A stretch of DNA of 54,307 bases, from NCBI GenBank assembly GCA_017547205.1, contig JAFYQH010000030.1, positions 1-54,307 of the forward strand. The letters are read 5' to 3'. Shown one piece after another: positions 1-10,911 of this stretch. Each line of letters opens with the position of its first letter. The stretch's first letter is position 1. A model generated the notes under the pieces. The model saw only the letters and a list, made by a program, of their open reading frames with translations, was not told the origin of the DNA and did no database searches. The position numbers were made by a program, and so were the translations under genes. This DNA comes from Bacteroidaceae bacterium. Lineage in GTDB: Bacteria > Bacteroidota > Bacteroidia > Bacteroidales > Bacteroidaceae.

Positions 1-2043
1 AACCCACTCGTCAGAGTACTCTTTGCCACCTCTGTTGTCGTGGAAGAGGGGAAGAATCTCGTTCTCGAGAAGAGCGTAGATTGTAGCAGCATCGAGCTGG
101 TCCTGATGCTCCTGGTTCTGGTAAGTACGCTGCTCTTTCAACGCCCAACCTGCACCGGGTTTGTAACCCTCGCACCACCATCCGTCGAGGACAGAAAGGT
201 TGAGTACACCGTTCATAAGAGCCTTCTCACCTGATGTACCTGATGCCTCCAAAGGACGTGTAGGAGTATTCATCCAGATATCAACACCCGATACGAGCAT
301 CTTAGCCAAATCCATATCGTAGTTCTCGAGGAAGATAATCTTGCCAAGGAACTGAGGCATCTTAGAGATCTCCATAATCTTCTTGATCAAGCCCTGACCT
401 GCACCATCGTGGGGGTGAGCCTTACCTGTGAAGAGGAACTGGATGGGACGCTCCTCGTTGTTTACAATCTGAGCAAGACGCTCGAGGTCTGTAAAGAGGA
501 GGTGTGCACGCTTGTAAGTAGCGAAACGACGACCGAAACCGATAAGAAGCGCGTTGGGGTTGATCTTGTCGAGAAGATTTACAATGCGCATGGGATCGCC
601 CTGGTTCTTCAACCAGTTCTCCTTGAATGACTGACGGATGTGGTCGATGAGCTTGCCCTTGAGCTGCTTTCTGATAGCCCAGATTTCGCTGTTGGGTACA
701 TTGTAGATAGCCTCCCAAATGCTTGCGTTAGACTGGTCACCGTGGAAAGATGCATCGAAGTACTTCTCGTAGAGAGCATCCCATTCGGGAGCTACCCATG
801 TGGGGAAGTGAACACCGTTGGTTACGTAACCTACGTGGTTCTCCTCAGCGAAGTAACCCTTCCAAATACCAGCAAACATATATTTTGATACCTTACCGTG
901 AAGACGGCTCACACCGTTGATCTCCTGGCAAGTGTTACAAGCGAATGTTGACATACAGAAACGCTCCGATTTGTCCTTAGCGTTGATGCGACCCATGCCC
1001 ATGAGCTCGTCCCATGTGATGTTGAGCTTCGCGGGGTAGTTTCTCATATACTTGCTGAAGAGAGCCTCGTCGAAGTAGTCGTGACCTGCGGGAACGGGAG
1101 TGTGTACTGTGTAGAGTGAGCTTGAGCGTACAATCTCGAGAGCCTCCTCGAATGTGTAACCATCCTTGATGTACTGTGTAAGACGGTGGAGGTTACAGAG
1201 TGCTGCGTGACCCTCGTTACAGTGGTAGATATCCTTCTTGATGCCGAGCTTCTCGAGCATAATCATACCACCGATACCGAGAAGAATCTCCTGCTTCAAA
1301 CGGTTCTCCCAGTCGCCACCATAGAGTTTGTGAGTGATAGGTCTGTCATACTCGCTGTTCTGCTCGAAGTCTGTATCGAGAAGATACAAGGGAACACGAC
1401 CTACGTTTGCACGCCATACGTTAGCCTGTACATTGAAATCGTTGAAGGGAACCTCGATTACCATGGGAGCACCGTTGCTATCCATTACACGCTCAATGGG
1501 GAGTGTGTTGAAGTTCTGTGCCTCGTAGTTAGCAATCTGTGAACCATCCATTGAGAGGGCCTGTGTAAAGTAGCCATATCTGTAGAGGAAACCTACTGCA
1601 CACATATCAACGTTTGAATCCGAAGCCTCCTTAAGGTAGTCACCTGCAAGTACACCAAGACCACCTGAGTAGATCTTGAGCACGCTTGAAAGACCATACT
1701 CCATACAGAAGTAAGCAACTGAAGGTCTGTTTGCATCGGGCTTAACGCTCATGTACTTCTCAAAACGAGAATATACGCTATCCATTACAGCGAGAACATT
1801 CTTGTCCTTTGACAGCTCCTCAAGTCTCTCGTAACCAAGTTTCTCAAGCAAAAGAACGGGGTTCTTTCCGCACTCGTTATACAATTTCTCGTCGAGCATA
1901 GCGAAAAGGTCTTTTGCATCCTGATTCCAAGACCACCACATATTGTGTGCAAGGATATCAAGCTTCTTAAGCGCCTCAGGTATCTGTGATTTTACATTAA
2001 TCGTTTTCCAATTAGGAACATTAGCATTACTAATTTCAATCAT
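1..2043 (-). CDS. glgP: Alpha-glucan (glycogen) phosphorylase, GT35, 3' end cut by the window
   Basis: The frame is open from an ATG at 2043 down to base 1, so the C-terminus lies outside the window. The enzyme would release glucose-1-phosphate from glycogen or maltodextrin using PLP. The N-terminus reads [14 protein letters not shown], followed by an HNMWWSWN segment and then YFCMEYGL and [18 protein letters not shown], which match the family's N-terminal glucan-binding part. Near bases 160-270 the protein reads [19 protein letters not shown] and then DGWWCEG, the PLP-lysine region; many relatives have Met where this one has Glu before the Lys. It begins 15 bases after the glycogen synthase stop codon, so the two are probably one glycogen operon. 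About 680 residues are visible, against roughly 850 for the short bacterial form. Confidence 0.93.
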   Translation of the reverse strand, partial: MIEISNANVPNWKTINVKSQIPEALKKLDILAHNMWWSWNQDAKDLFAMLDEKLYNECGKNPVLLLEKLGYERLEELSKDKNVLAVMDSVYSRFEKYMSVKPDANRPSVAYFCMEYGLSSVLKIYSGGLGVLAGDYLKEASDSNVDMCAVGFLYRYGYFTQALSMDGSQIANYEAQNFNTLPIERVMDSNGAPMVIEVPFNDFNVQANVWRANVGRVPLYLLDTDFEQNSEYDRPITHKLYGGDWENRLKQEILLGIGGMIMLEKLGIKKDIYHCNEGHAALCNLHRLTQYIKDGYTFEEALEIVRSSSLYTVHTPVPAGHDYFDEALFSKYMRNYPAKLNITWDELMGMGRINAKDKSERFCMSTFACNTCQEINGVSRLHGKVSKYMFAGIWKGYFAEENHVGYVTNGVHFPTWVAPEWDALYEKYFDASFHGDQSNASIWEAIYNVPNSEIWAIRKQLKGKLIDHIRQSFKENWLKNQGDPMRIVNLLDKINPNALLIGFGRRFATYKRAHLLFTDLERLAQIVNNEERPIQFLFTGKAHPHDGAGQGLIKKIMEISKMPQFLGKIIFLENYDMDLAKMLVSGVDIWMNTPTRPLEASGTSGEKALMNGVLNLSVLDGWWCEGYKPGAGWALKEQRTYQNQEHQDQLDAATIYALLENEILPLFHDNRGGKEYSDEWV

Positions 2044-2058
2044 ATCTTTTATATTAAA

Positions 2059-3744
2059 TTATAAATCTTTTCTTTTTTCTGCTTGACGCAATGCATGGTC
2101 ATAAGCATTGAAATAGTTGAGGATAAAGCATTTCCACAATGCCTTATCTGCAATTTTCGCTGCTTTTTTCCTTATAGCATCGACGTCTTTCTTATTTTGA
2201 GCCGCAAATGTACAAATAGTTTTTGTAATTACATCAGACATTTCGAAATAATTGCTGTCTGTGCGCTCAATAACCTCCACACCATCATTGAGTTCACCCT
2301 GTCGGCCGAGCAACGAATTCACCCAAAGACCAAATCCGGCGAGGTTTGTGGTGATAGTGGGAATGCGGAACGCAACGCTCTCGAGCGGGGTGTATCCCCA
2401 AGGCTCGTAGTACGAGGGATAGACGCTAAGGTCGTTACCGATGAGAGCATCGTAGTAGTTCATGTTGAACACGCCGTCGCTGCCATTCAGATAACAGGGA
2501 ACATAAACCACCTTCACGCGGCTGCCATCTATTCTATCGAGGCCCAATGAACGTATTGCACACACTACAGCATCCTCGTTGGTGTTGTGAAGCTTGTGTG
2601 TGATGAAAGGATTCTCGAGGGGAGTATCCCACTCGGCATCTGTCTGTGCAAGACGCTCACAAAGATCCTCGCGTGCTGTGTCCATCCATGCGGGTACATC
2701 GATAAATGCAATGATGTCGCGGTCGAGCTCTTTCTGATCTCTCAAGCCACGCATCGCCTGCAAGAAGAGGTCGATACCCTTATTTCGCATCTCCATGCGG
2801 CCGCCAAGACCGATGAGCAGTGCGTCGTCGCCTATTTTTGTACCGGTAAGCGCTTCAACGGCACGGATTCTGAGCTCGCGAGCCTTCTTGCGCTTGCTGG
2901 TGAAAGCAGCACCCGAAGGAACGAAATCCTTCTCGAAACCATTCTCGAGAACTACATCAATCTTGCGCTCAATGAGCTGCTCGCACTCGCGAGCGGTCAA
3001 ATCGCTCACTGTGGTGAAGCAATCGACGTTGTGTGCGGTCTGCTTCTCTACCGAATGCTTCGACTGAACATTGAGCTCAGCTGCCATCTGGTCGCCATTG
3101 TATCCCTCGAAATAGTCGTACAAGGGCTTACCGTTCGATGCAATCGAACGACCGATGCTTGTTGCATGTGTTGTAAAAATTGTACCAACCTCGGGGAGAT
3201 TCTTTTTAATATAAAGTGCTGCACCACCACTCTGCCATTCGTGAGCCTGTACTACAGCCTTACCCTTCTTGACAACTTTTTTATAGAAGCTTTCGATAAC
3301 ACGACCCACCGAATATCCAAAAATCATTGAATCGTCATAATCGCCATATCCATGCAATGAATCGACTGCAAAGTCGTTCCACAATTCACCATAAATCGCA
3401 TCCTTGTCGGCCATGTAGCCTGTATAATCGACCAAGATTACCTTGGGACGACCGGGAATTTCCCAATATCCGCAACGAACTGTCAGTTTTTCATCGCTCA
3501 ACGACTTACGCCATGCGCTCCACAAGCGCTTATCCTCAGTAAAGAGAGGATTCTCTTTCTCTTTCCAAAGATCGGGACCTATGTAAATAGTATTCAAGCC
3601 TTCCACCTCTGACAGGGTGCGAGCCTTTGTAGATACCACCGTATAGATGCCACCAACCTTATTACACACTTCCCAACTAATTTCGAACAGATACTCGGGA
3701 AGCATCAAATCTTTCTTCATCTTCAAATTTATTTTCCAATACAC
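2059..3744 (-). CDS. Glycogen synthase, GT3-like (eukaryotic-type)
   Basis: The 561-residue protein would elongate glycogen from a nucleotide sugar. Near the N-terminus it has EISWEVCNKVGGIYTVVSTK, the donor-site signature of the fungal/animal synthase family (GT3). Towards the C-terminus SYYEPWGYTPLES carries the E-x7-E catalytic pattern. Bacteroidota commonly use this type in place of the GT5 GlgA of proteobacteria. Methionines at residues 1, 9 and 14 are possible starts; homology begins only after residue 15, so MKKDLMLPEY at residue 9 (base 3720) is a realistic alternative. It is the first gene of a likely two-gene operon with the phosphorylase. Family assignment is firm. The substrate (UDP- or ADP-glucose) cannot be read from sequence here. 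Confidence 0.93.
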   Translation of the reverse strand: MYWKINLKMKKDLMLPEYLFEISWEVCNKVGGIYTVVSTKARTLSEVEGLNTIYIGPDLWKEKENPLFTEDKRLWSAWRKSLSDEKLTVRCGYWEIPGRPKVILVDYTGYMADKDAIYGELWNDFAVDSLHGYGDYDDSMIFGYSVGRVIESFYKKVVKKGKAVVQAHEWQSGGAALYIKKNLPEVGTIFTTHATSIGRSIASNGKPLYDYFEGYNGDQMAAELNVQSKHSVEKQTAHNVDCFTTVSDLTARECEQLIERKIDVVLENGFEKDFVPSGAAFTSKRKKARELRIRAVEALTGTKIGDDALLIGLGGRMEMRNKGIDLFLQAMRGLRDQKELDRDIIAFIDVPAWMDTAREDLCERLAQTDAEWDTPLENPFITHKLHNTNEDAVVCAIRSLGLDRIDGSRVKVVYVPCYLNGSDGVFNMNYYDALIGNDLSVYPSYYEPWGYTPLESVAFRIPTITTNLAGFGLWVNSLLGRQGELNDGVEVIERTDSNYFEMSDVITKTICTFAAQNKKDVDAIRKKAAKIADKALWKCFILNYFNAYDHALRQAEKRKDL

Positions 3745-3819
3745 GATGTTTCACTCCTGAAACACCTTATTATATAATAAACAAAATAGGGAGAAAGTCG
3801 CCTTTCTCTCTATCGCATG

Positions 3820-3827
3820 CAAAGGTA
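3820..3827 (-). promoter_or_regulatory. Candidate -7 element for the glycogen operon
   Basis: The minus strand reads TACCTTTG, a perfect Bacteroidota -7 box (TAnnTTTG), about 76 bases upstream of the glycogen synthase start. No clear TTTG sits 19 bases further upstream; that position is T-rich. The leader holds a small hairpin, GAGAAAG/CTTTCTC, at about 3790-3808. The rest of the gap from 3745 to 4040 shows only this element and the terminator of the V-ATPase operon. Confidence 0.5.
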
Positions 3828-3979
3828 GTATTTTTTTTTCAAATAATAAAATCTAGACATATCTAATTGACATTACATATGTTCCGCAACGCAAATACCA
3901 CGGCAAAAAAAGTATCAAAAAGTAAGCACCCATGCATGTTTCATAGCGTTTCCCATGGTTAAAAACCGTTAACAGTTAC

Positions 3980-4019
3980 AAAAAGAATCCAGGGACGCCG
4001 TTTTAACAACAGCGCCCCC
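3980..4019 (-). terminator. Rho-independent terminator of the V-ATPase operon
   Basis: On the minus strand a 9-bp GC-rich stem (GGGGCGCTG paired with CGGCGTCCC, with G-U pairs) closes a 9-base loop. A short T run follows a few bases later. It lies 22 bases after the stop codon of the K subunit. Confidence 0.65.
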
Positions 4020-4040
4020 GGAGCTAAAATCGGATTAAAA

Positions 4041-4472
<432 letters not shown>

Positions 4473-4485
4473 TTATTATTTATAT

Positions 4486-6330
4486 TTATTCTTTATTTTT
4501 GAAAGGTTTATATTCAACGCCCTTACCCTCGTAACCGGCGTTCTTGAAATATTCTACGAATGTAAGACGCAAGGGGTGTACAAATGCGCTAAGGCACGAC
4601 ATTGCAATATTCAGTGTGTGGCCGACGATAATAATCAGTCCGAAACCGATCCATCCGAACACCGCACCAATGCCCTCCTGTCCATCCACAACCATCATAG
4701 CAAGGCTGTTGAAGGTCTGTCCCAGCATACCGCCGGCCAATCCCAGGGCAAACAGACGGATATACGAAAGCACATCACCCAAAAGGCCCGATGCCATGTT
4801 GTAGGTATCCCACAAACCGGCACCCACATTGGCAAAAATGTTGCGCTTGAGGTTGTTGAGCAAGTAAATGCCCACAGCACCCAATCCGCCGACAGCAATG
4901 AAGGCCCATTTGGAAACCTCGGCCGGAATAACACTCATAAACGAGAGCGCCGAAATGACAACACCGCCTACAACAACCAGCCACCAGCCCCACGCACTCA
5001 ACGACTCCTTGAAGCCATAGAAGAATGTGCTGTTTATAGCCTTGACGGTCATTGCAATCGATATATGAACCACACCGATAGCCAATGCAAGTATCATCTG
5101 CTTGTCATATGTGGAGCCAAACAGCTCGACATTGCCGGCAACGATAAAGCTCTTCAGTTTCTCGGGAATATCCGAGCTTATGAGGCTTATACCGAAGAAT
5201 GTACCAAGGAATGCACCAATGATAGTGGTGAATATACCAAGGGTAATCACCAGGTTCATCATGCCGGCCATATCCTTGCCAAGTTTCTTCTTTAGCAGGA
5301 ATCCCAACAGAATGAGTATCAATCCGTAGCCCGCATCGCCCATACAAAACGCAAAGAAGAGCGAGAAGAACGGAGCAACGATAGGCGTCGGATCGAAATC
5401 GGTGGCACTGGGCATACCATACATTTTGGTGAGCGACTCGTACATGCGTGTAAAGGCATTGTTCTTCAGCTTCACAGGGGCGCTGTCGCCACGCTTCGCC
5501 GCACGCATCTCGTAAAAGACGCTGCAACCATCGAGGAACGACTGCGCATCGGTAACGCTATCCTCGGGCACCCAACCCTCGAGCAACACCAGTTTGTCGT
5601 CGGAAACCTTCTCGCCATCGAGCATCACCTTCGAAAATTCTATATTTTTCTGTATATGCTTGCCATATGCACGCAACAGGGGCAAATACTCCTCGGCACA
5701 GCTCTCCAACTGGTCGGCAACGGTAATGATGTTGGCCGAAATATTCTCGAGCTCAGCCTTCAGTTTGCCAAGCGACGATGATGCCAAACGCGCAGGCTCG
5801 GCCTCAATCTCGAAATCGGCATCTGTGTGCGTTACAGTAACAAAATAACATTTCGAAGCGGTTCTGTTTATCACAACTGCATTGTAAAGCTCGCACCACT
5901 GTTGGTCGAAAGCCTTATCCTGCACCTGATAGAAACGTATTGCGTAACCGGCAGCGGACAGCTTGTCGAAGACCGCGCTGTCGAAGTCGCCCCACACCTG
6001 CATGGTGGCAATATCCTTCTCAACAGCCATTTTCTCTTGTACAAGCTGCTCCTGACGTTTGAACAACTCCTCGCACTTATCCTCGACAAGGAGAGCATTC
6101 TCGCACTCGCCTGCATGAACAGAATCGTTGGGAGCAATAGCCTCGAGCCTTTTCACAATTTTCTCGCAGCGAGCATACTCGGCCAACAAGGCCTGCAATT
6201 CGGGTGTATCGGCCGAACCACTGTTTTTCTCGACCACATGCACCACTCCTGCATTGCGCAAGCCCACGAGGAACTCCTCGTACTCCTTATGATAGACCAA
6301 CATGGTCAGTTTATTCATTCTGCTAATCAT
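4486..6330 (-). CDS. ntpI: V-type ATPase subunit I (stator, a-subunit homologue)
   Basis: This 614-residue protein has a soluble, coiled N-terminal half (to about residue 320) and a membrane half with about seven hydrophobic helices. It would form the ion half-channels against the K ring and anchor the peripheral stalk. The membrane half contains PFFSLFFAFCMGDAGYGL, a typical segment of archaeal/bacterial I subunits, and GLWDTYNMASGLLGDVLSYIRLFALGLAG, in which YIRLFALGLAG carries the conserved channel arginine. The start overlaps the stop of subunit D by 4 bases (ATGA), a sign of translational coupling. Confidence 0.93.
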   Translation of the reverse strand: MISRMNKLTMLVYHKEYEEFLVGLRNAGVVHVVEKNSGSADTPELQALLAEYARCEKIVKRLEAIAPNDSVHAGECENALLVEDKCEELFKRQEQLVQEKMAVEKDIATMQVWGDFDSAVFDKLSAAGYAIRFYQVQDKAFDQQWCELYNAVVINRTASKCYFVTVTHTDADFEIEAEPARLASSSLGKLKAELENISANIITVADQLESCAEEYLPLLRAYGKHIQKNIEFSKVMLDGEKVSDDKLVLLEGWVPEDSVTDAQSFLDGCSVFYEMRAAKRGDSAPVKLKNNAFTRMYESLTKMYGMPSATDFDPTPIVAPFFSLFFAFCMGDAGYGLILILLGFLLKKKLGKDMAGMMNLVITLGIFTTIIGAFLGTFFGISLISSDIPEKLKSFIVAGNVELFGSTYDKQMILALAIGVVHISIAMTVKAINSTFFYGFKESLSAWGWWLVVVGGVVISALSFMSVIPAEVSKWAFIAVGGLGAVGIYLLNNLKRNIFANVGAGLWDTYNMASGLLGDVLSYIRLFALGLAGGMLGQTFNSLAMMVVDGQEGIGAVFGWIGFGLIIIVGHTLNIAMSCLSAFVHPLRLTFVEYFKNAGYEGKGVEYKPFKNKE

Positions 6331-6953
6331 ACGCCCTCCTCCTCTCTCTGTTCAAGAAGCGATTTAAGAATCTTCTGAGAAGATTTCGACAAGTTCTCCT
6401 CGTCCTCCATAAATCGTTTTATTTTACGTATAGCATCCTGATAGCCCGGAATCTGCACCTTCTCGAAAAGGTTCACCTTTTGAGTGGTTTTCTTCCTGGC
6501 CCTCTCAAGAAGGCTCAATTTCTTTTCGAGCAACTCTCGTTGTATAGCCGTCATTGCCATCTGTTTCAGGAGCTCAATGCCATCGGCATACCATTTGGGA
6601 GCGTTGAACATGCTGTAAGGGGCAACCTCGAACTCCACGTTCTCGAGCACGGGCACCTTGACACCGGCAACCTTCTGTTTGCCGATGACAATTTTTCCGG
6701 CCTTCACCAACGCAGCGTCGAAGTCGTTCCAGAGAGCAAACATGGTCTTGTAGCTATCCATCTGGCGCTCGTACTCCTCGTCGTGTTCAACCATCTCACC
6801 CCTGCACTTCTTGACCTCGACACGCAGAGCGCTCTCCTTGTTCTTGATGATAGGGAGAGTGCGCTGTCGCACCTTCAGCTGTTTTTCGAGCAGTTGCAAC
6901 GATGTTTTATTATACTGAAATGAAATCATTATCTCTATGCATTTACTTTCCAA
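6327..6953 (-). CDS. ntpD: V-type ATPase subunit D (central shaft)
   Basis: This 208-residue protein is almost entirely helical and charged, with long N- and C-terminal coiled-coil segments, as expected for the shaft that turns inside the A3B3 head. The N-terminus (MISFQYNKTSL after the first in-frame Met) and the C-terminal KVNLFEKVQIPGYQDAIRKI match the ATP-synt_D family. An internal methionine at residue 9 (MISFQYN) is the likelier start by comparison with the family. The gene overlaps subunit B upstream by 19 bases if the first Met is used, and subunit I downstream by 4 bases. Confidence 0.9.
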   Translation of the reverse strand: MESKCIEIMISFQYNKTSLQLLEKQLKVRQRTLPIIKNKESALRVEVKKCRGEMVEHDEEYERQMDSYKTMFALWNDFDAALVKAGKIVIGKQKVAGVKVPVLENVEFEVAPYSMFNAPKWYADGIELLKQMAMTAIQRELLEKKLSLLERARKKTTQKVNLFEKVQIPGYQDAIRKIKRFMEDEENLSKSSQKILKSLLEQREEEGV

Positions 6954-8260
6954 TAGGTATCAACAAGCTCCTGACGGATATTAACCTCCTCGGGTTTGAA
7001 ATATTTTGCAAACAAGCCCCAAGTAACATCGAGCATCTCAGTGGTGTTAAGGTTAACATCGATTGCAAGAAGTTTATCCGAATAGTCCTTGGCAAAAGAG
7101 AGCGTACGTCTGTCGTAATCGGTAAGGTCGAAACCATTCTCCTGCTTTGTCTTCGCATTGGCTGCATCGGCATAAAGACGAACGGCAGCGTTCATCACCT
7201 GGGGATGGTCTTTTCGTGTCTTCTTGCCCGCAACCAACTGTTTCAGACGCGAGAGCGAACGGAAAGGATCGACAATAACCTTACCGATGTCGCTGTCGCG
7301 ACGAAGGAAGAGCTGACCTTCAGTAATATAACCGGTGTTATCGGGCACAGCGTGAGTGATATCGCCACCCGAAAGTGTGGTCACCGCAATGATGGTGATT
7401 GAACCACCCGAGGGGAACTGCACAGCCTTCTCGTAAATCTTTGCAAGGTCCGAATAGAGCGAACCGGGCATTGAATCCTTAGAGGGAATCTGGTCCATAC
7501 GGTTCGACACGATTGAGAGCGCATCGGCATACATTGTCATGTCGGTGAGCAACACAAGTACGCTCTGGTTTTTCTCCACAGCGAAATACTCGGCAGCGGT
7601 AAGCGCCATATCGGGGATAAGAAGACGCTCCACGGCAGGATCCTCGGTTGTATTCATGAAACAGATAATACGATCCAGAGCACCTGCATTCGAGAAGAGG
7701 TTCTTAAAATAGAGATAGTCGTCGTTTGTCATACCCATACCACCAAGGATAATCTTGTCGGTCTGTGCACGCATGGCCACATTGGCCATCACCTGGTTGT
7801 AGGGCTGGTCGGGGTCGGCAAAGAAGGGAATCTTCTGTCCTGTCACAAGCGTGTTGTTAAGATCGATACCCGCAATACCTGTTGCAATGAGCTCCGAAGG
7901 CTGCTTACGGCGAACAGGGTTCACCGAGGGGCCACCAATCTCCACCTCGACACCTTCGACCATAGGGCCACCATCGATGGGATTACCATAGGCATTGAAA
8001 AAACGTCCTGTCAGCTGGTCGCTCACCTTGAGCGAGGGAGCCTTGCCCATAAATATCACTTCGGCGTCGGTAGGGATACCACCGGTTCCTTCAAAAACCT
8101 GCAAGGTAACCTCATCACCCATAATTTTTACAACCTGCGCCAGTTTACCGTTTACCGTCGCAAGCTCGTCATAACCCACACCTGTTGCCTTCAACGAACA
8201 GGTAGCCTTGGTTATGGCTGTAATTTTGGTATATATTTTTTGAAATGCTTCAGTTGCCAT
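6935..8260 (-). CDS. ntpB: V-type ATPase subunit B (non-catalytic head subunit)
   Basis: This 441-residue protein belongs to the rotary ATPase alpha/beta superfamily without a Walker A loop, as expected for the regulatory B subunit. Recognisable segments are SELIATGIAGIDLNNTLVTGQK, QKIPFFADPDQPYN, LVLLTDMTMYADAL and TEGQLFLRRDSDIG. It would alternate with subunit A in the hexameric head and contribute the arginine finger. It sits 21 bases after subunit A in the operon. Confidence 0.95.
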   Translation of the reverse strand: MATEAFQKIYTKITAITKATCSLKATGVGYDELATVNGKLAQVVKIMGDEVTLQVFEGTGGIPTDAEVIFMGKAPSLKVSDQLTGRFFNAYGNPIDGGPMVEGVEVEIGGPSVNPVRRKQPSELIATGIAGIDLNNTLVTGQKIPFFADPDQPYNQVMANVAMRAQTDKIILGGMGMTNDDYLYFKNLFSNAGALDRIICFMNTTEDPAVERLLIPDMALTAAEYFAVEKNQSVLVLLTDMTMYADALSIVSNRMDQIPSKDSMPGSLYSDLAKIYEKAVQFPSGGSITIIAVTTLSGGDITHAVPDNTGYITEGQLFLRRDSDIGKVIVDPFRSLSRLKQLVAGKKTRKDHPQVMNAAVRLYADAANAKTKQENGFDLTDYDRRTLSFAKDYSDKLLAIDVNLNTTEMLDVTWGLFAKYFKPEEVNIRQELVDTYWKVNA

Positions 8261-8281
8261 AATTTTTTAATTATTTATACG

Positions 8282-10039
8282 TTATGCAGATTTCTTCGTC
8301 GCAATAAGCTCCTGCAATTGTTGTATGTAATTGTTAAACTTCTCCGATTTATACTCAGAATAGTTCATCTGCTTACACAAATTGATAACCTTCTTGAAGA
8401 AGTCGGTAACCTCGAGGAAGTTCTCGAATTTGAACTTGGTGTGACAGATATCCATCACCAAGGTAAGAATCTGCTCCTGTCGTTCGAGCGGAGTAACAGC
8501 ATCCACCTCGTCGAAGGCATCCTGCTGCAGCACCACGAAGTCGATGAGCTCCGATTTCCAGAATGTAACGTGGTACTCCACGGGTACACCGTCGTCACCA
8601 AGGATGTTAATCTGCTCGGCAATCTCCTTACCGCGCAACAATCTTGTCTTGGCCTCGTTCACCATTTCGAGCCATCCGTCGTTAATGAGTCCTGAGATAT
8701 ATTTATCGAATTCGGGATACTCGATATACTTCGAATATGAATCGATGGGGTTCACAGCGGGGTAACGTTTCTTGTCGGCACGATCCTGCTCCAAAGCATA
8801 GAAACAGCGTGCAACCTTCTTGGTATTCTCGGTCACAGGCTCCTTAAGGTTACCACCCGCGGGCGACACAGTACCGATGAAGGTGATAGAACCCACCTTG
8901 TCGTTGTTAAGAATAACATAACCGGCGCGGCTATAGAAGTTGGCGATGATAGCCGAAATATCCATGGGGAACGCATCGGGACCGGGGAGCTCCTCCATAC
9001 GGTTCGACATCTCGCGAAGCGCCTGTGCCCAACGCGATGTCGAGTCGGCCATAAGCAACACTCTCAATCCCATGGCACGATAGTATTCGGCAATGGTCAT
9101 TGCAGTATATACCGATGCCTCACGTGCAGCAACGGGCATGTTCGATGTATTAGCGATGATGATGGTACGCTCCATGAGCTTGCGTCCTGTGTGGGGGTCG
9201 ATGAGCTCGGGGAACTCGGTGAAGATCTCCACAACCTCGTTGGCACGCTCACCACAGGCAGCGATGATAACGATATCGGCCTCGGCCTGCTTCGATATAG
9301 CGTGCTGCAACACGGTTTTACCTGTACCGAAGGGGCCGGGGATAAATCCTGTACCACCCTCTACTATGGGGTTCAGCGTGTCAATTGTGCGCACACCTGT
9401 TTCGAGCAATTTGAAGGGACGGGGTTTCTCTTTGTAGTTACCCATGGCCACACGAACAGGCCACTTCTGAATCATATTGATGTTCATCTCCTCGCCGGCC
9501 TCGTTCACAAGCACAGCAATGGTGTCGGTAATTTTGTACTCACCTGCCTTTGCTACAGATTTCACGCTCCATGTACCCTCGAGGGTAAAGGGGGCCATAA
9601 TCTTCAAGGGCTGGTTGTTCTCCTCCACCTTGCCGAGCCACGATGCAGCCTGCACCTTGTCACCGGCATTCACGATGGGCTCGAATGCCCATATTTTATC
9701 TTCGTCGAGCGGGTTGGTATAGTCGCCACGCTTCAAGAAAACACCTTCCATCTTGTCGAGGTCGTTCTGAAGACCGTCGTAGTTCTTCGAGAGCATACCG
9801 GGAGCAAGAGAAACCTCGAGCATATGACCGGTAAATTCCGCCTCCTCGCCAATTTTCAGACGACGGGTGCTTTCGAACACCTGAACATAAACCTTCGCGC
9901 CGTTTATCTTGATGACCTCTGCCATCAAACGGTCGCCACCGGTCGAGATATAGCAAATTTCGTTCTGTGCCACAGGGCCATCAACAGCCAACAGCACCAT
10001 ATTTGCAATAACACCGGTTACTTTTCCTTTTGTTGCCAT
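8282..10039 (-). CDS. ntpA: V-type ATPase subunit A (catalytic)
   Basis: This 585-residue protein is the nucleotide-hydrolysing head subunit. The Walker A loop GPFGTGKT lies at residues 235-242. The A-type non-homologous insertion precedes it (around residues 110-190), and MADSTSRWAQALREMS follows. The length matches bacterial NtpA. The gene lies between the DUF2764 gene and subunit B with gaps of about 20 bases, so it is in one transcript. Confidence 0.96.
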   Translation of the reverse strand: MATKGKVTGVIANMVLLAVDGPVAQNEICYISTGGDRLMAEVIKINGAKVYVQVFESTRRLKIGEEAEFTGHMLEVSLAPGMLSKNYDGLQNDLDKMEGVFLKRGDYTNPLDEDKIWAFEPIVNAGDKVQAASWLGKVEENNQPLKIMAPFTLEGTWSVKSVAKAGEYKITDTIAVLVNEAGEEMNINMIQKWPVRVAMGNYKEKPRPFKLLETGVRTIDTLNPIVEGGTGFIPGPFGTGKTVLQHAISKQAEADIVIIAACGERANEVVEIFTEFPELIDPHTGRKLMERTIIIANTSNMPVAAREASVYTAMTIAEYYRAMGLRVLLMADSTSRWAQALREMSNRMEELPGPDAFPMDISAIIANFYSRAGYVILNNDKVGSITFIGTVSPAGGNLKEPVTENTKKVARCFYALEQDRADKKRYPAVNPIDSYSKYIEYPEFDKYISGLINDGWLEMVNEAKTRLLRGKEIAEQINILGDDGVPVEYHVTFWKSELIDFVVLQQDAFDEVDAVTPLERQEQILTLVMDICHTKFKFENFLEVTDFFKKVINLCKQMNYSEYKSEKFNNYIQQLQELIATKKSA

Positions 10040-10057
10040 ATATAAATGTCTTTATTT

Positions 10058-10900
10058 CTATTGATAATCTTCGTCGTTGATAGTGAGTCCGCTTTTCAGG
10101 TTGGCTATAAGCTCCTTGTAGCGCTCCATACCGGTTTCGGCGTCGAGCTTCGCCCAACGCATTGCGATATCGAGCTTCTGCAAGAATACATACAGACGCT
10201 CCACTGTGAAATAGAGGAACACCGAGTTCTCGTCGAGCCACTTCCATTTCAGTTCGTCCATCTGGCGTTCGCGTTCCTCCAGTCTGTCCATCTCGCACAA
10301 GCGCTGCACCGTTTCTATATAGTCCAGTGTCGATGAGAGGCTGAAATCGCGTGCGCTCGAGGTACGTATCGTCTCGGTAATCTCGTCGTCACCCACTACA
10401 CAATCGGCCACATTCAATTTATATTTTCTTGCTGTGAAAGCTACCTGCAGGTTATTCATGTTACGGCAGAAACCGAACCACTCGGCAATGAACCTGTTGC
10501 CACACTCCATTGCGTAGTTATAATAATACGAAGCCAAAATATCCTCGTACATCACATTTTCGCGAGCCTCTGTAGCAAAATAGCTCTCAAGAAAATCGTA
10601 CATATACGATGGATAAGCATTTGTACGCGCATCGCCACTTTTCGACGACGAAACAAGCTCAACAAGCTCTTCGCGAGTGAAATGCCCCACACGCTTCATA
10701 TCCGCCTCGTAGCCATTCTTCAACAGCGCCATGATATTCTCGTTGTCCCATGCATAGAAAAACAAATCTATCAATTTCGCATCCGACGACGACAAGCCGG
10801 GATATACATCCTCCTTGAACTTCTCTATCGAAAAATTCACCTTGCTACCGTCAAAGGAAATATCGGGCAATCCGGATACCAAACAATGATATTCACTCAT
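10058..10900 (-). CDS. DUF2764 protein of the V-ATPase operon (probable C-like stalk subunit)
   Basis: This 280-residue, mostly helical and acidic protein starts MSEYHCLVSGLPDISFDG. From memory of the family, DUF2764 genes sit between subunits E and A in V-ATPase operons of Bacteroidota, spirochaetes and chlamydiae, and that is the order here. No separate subunit C is present in the operon. I infer that this protein fills the role of C, the socket between the shaft and the ring. The family call rests on position and general resemblance; the role is an inference. Confidence 0.8.
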   Translation of the reverse strand: MSEYHCLVSGLPDISFDGSKVNFSIEKFKEDVYPGLSSSDAKLIDLFFYAWDNENIMALLKNGYEADMKRVGHFTREELVELVSSSKSGDARTNAYPSYMYDFLESYFATEARENVMYEDILASYYYNYAMECGNRFIAEWFGFCRNMNNLQVAFTARKYKLNVADCVVGDDEITETIRTSSARDFSLSSTLDYIETVQRLCEMDRLEERERQMDELKWKWLDENSVFLYFTVERLYVFLQKLDIAMRWAKLDAETGMERYKELIANLKSGLTINDEDYQ

Positions 10901-10911
10901 ATTGTAAGGGA

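Noticed and set aside
2083-3330. Long plus-strand frames opposite glycogen synthase, and similar ones opposite carB, purF and the phage genes
   Set aside because: They are antisense frames produced by the codon use of well-supported genes and have no recognisable domains.
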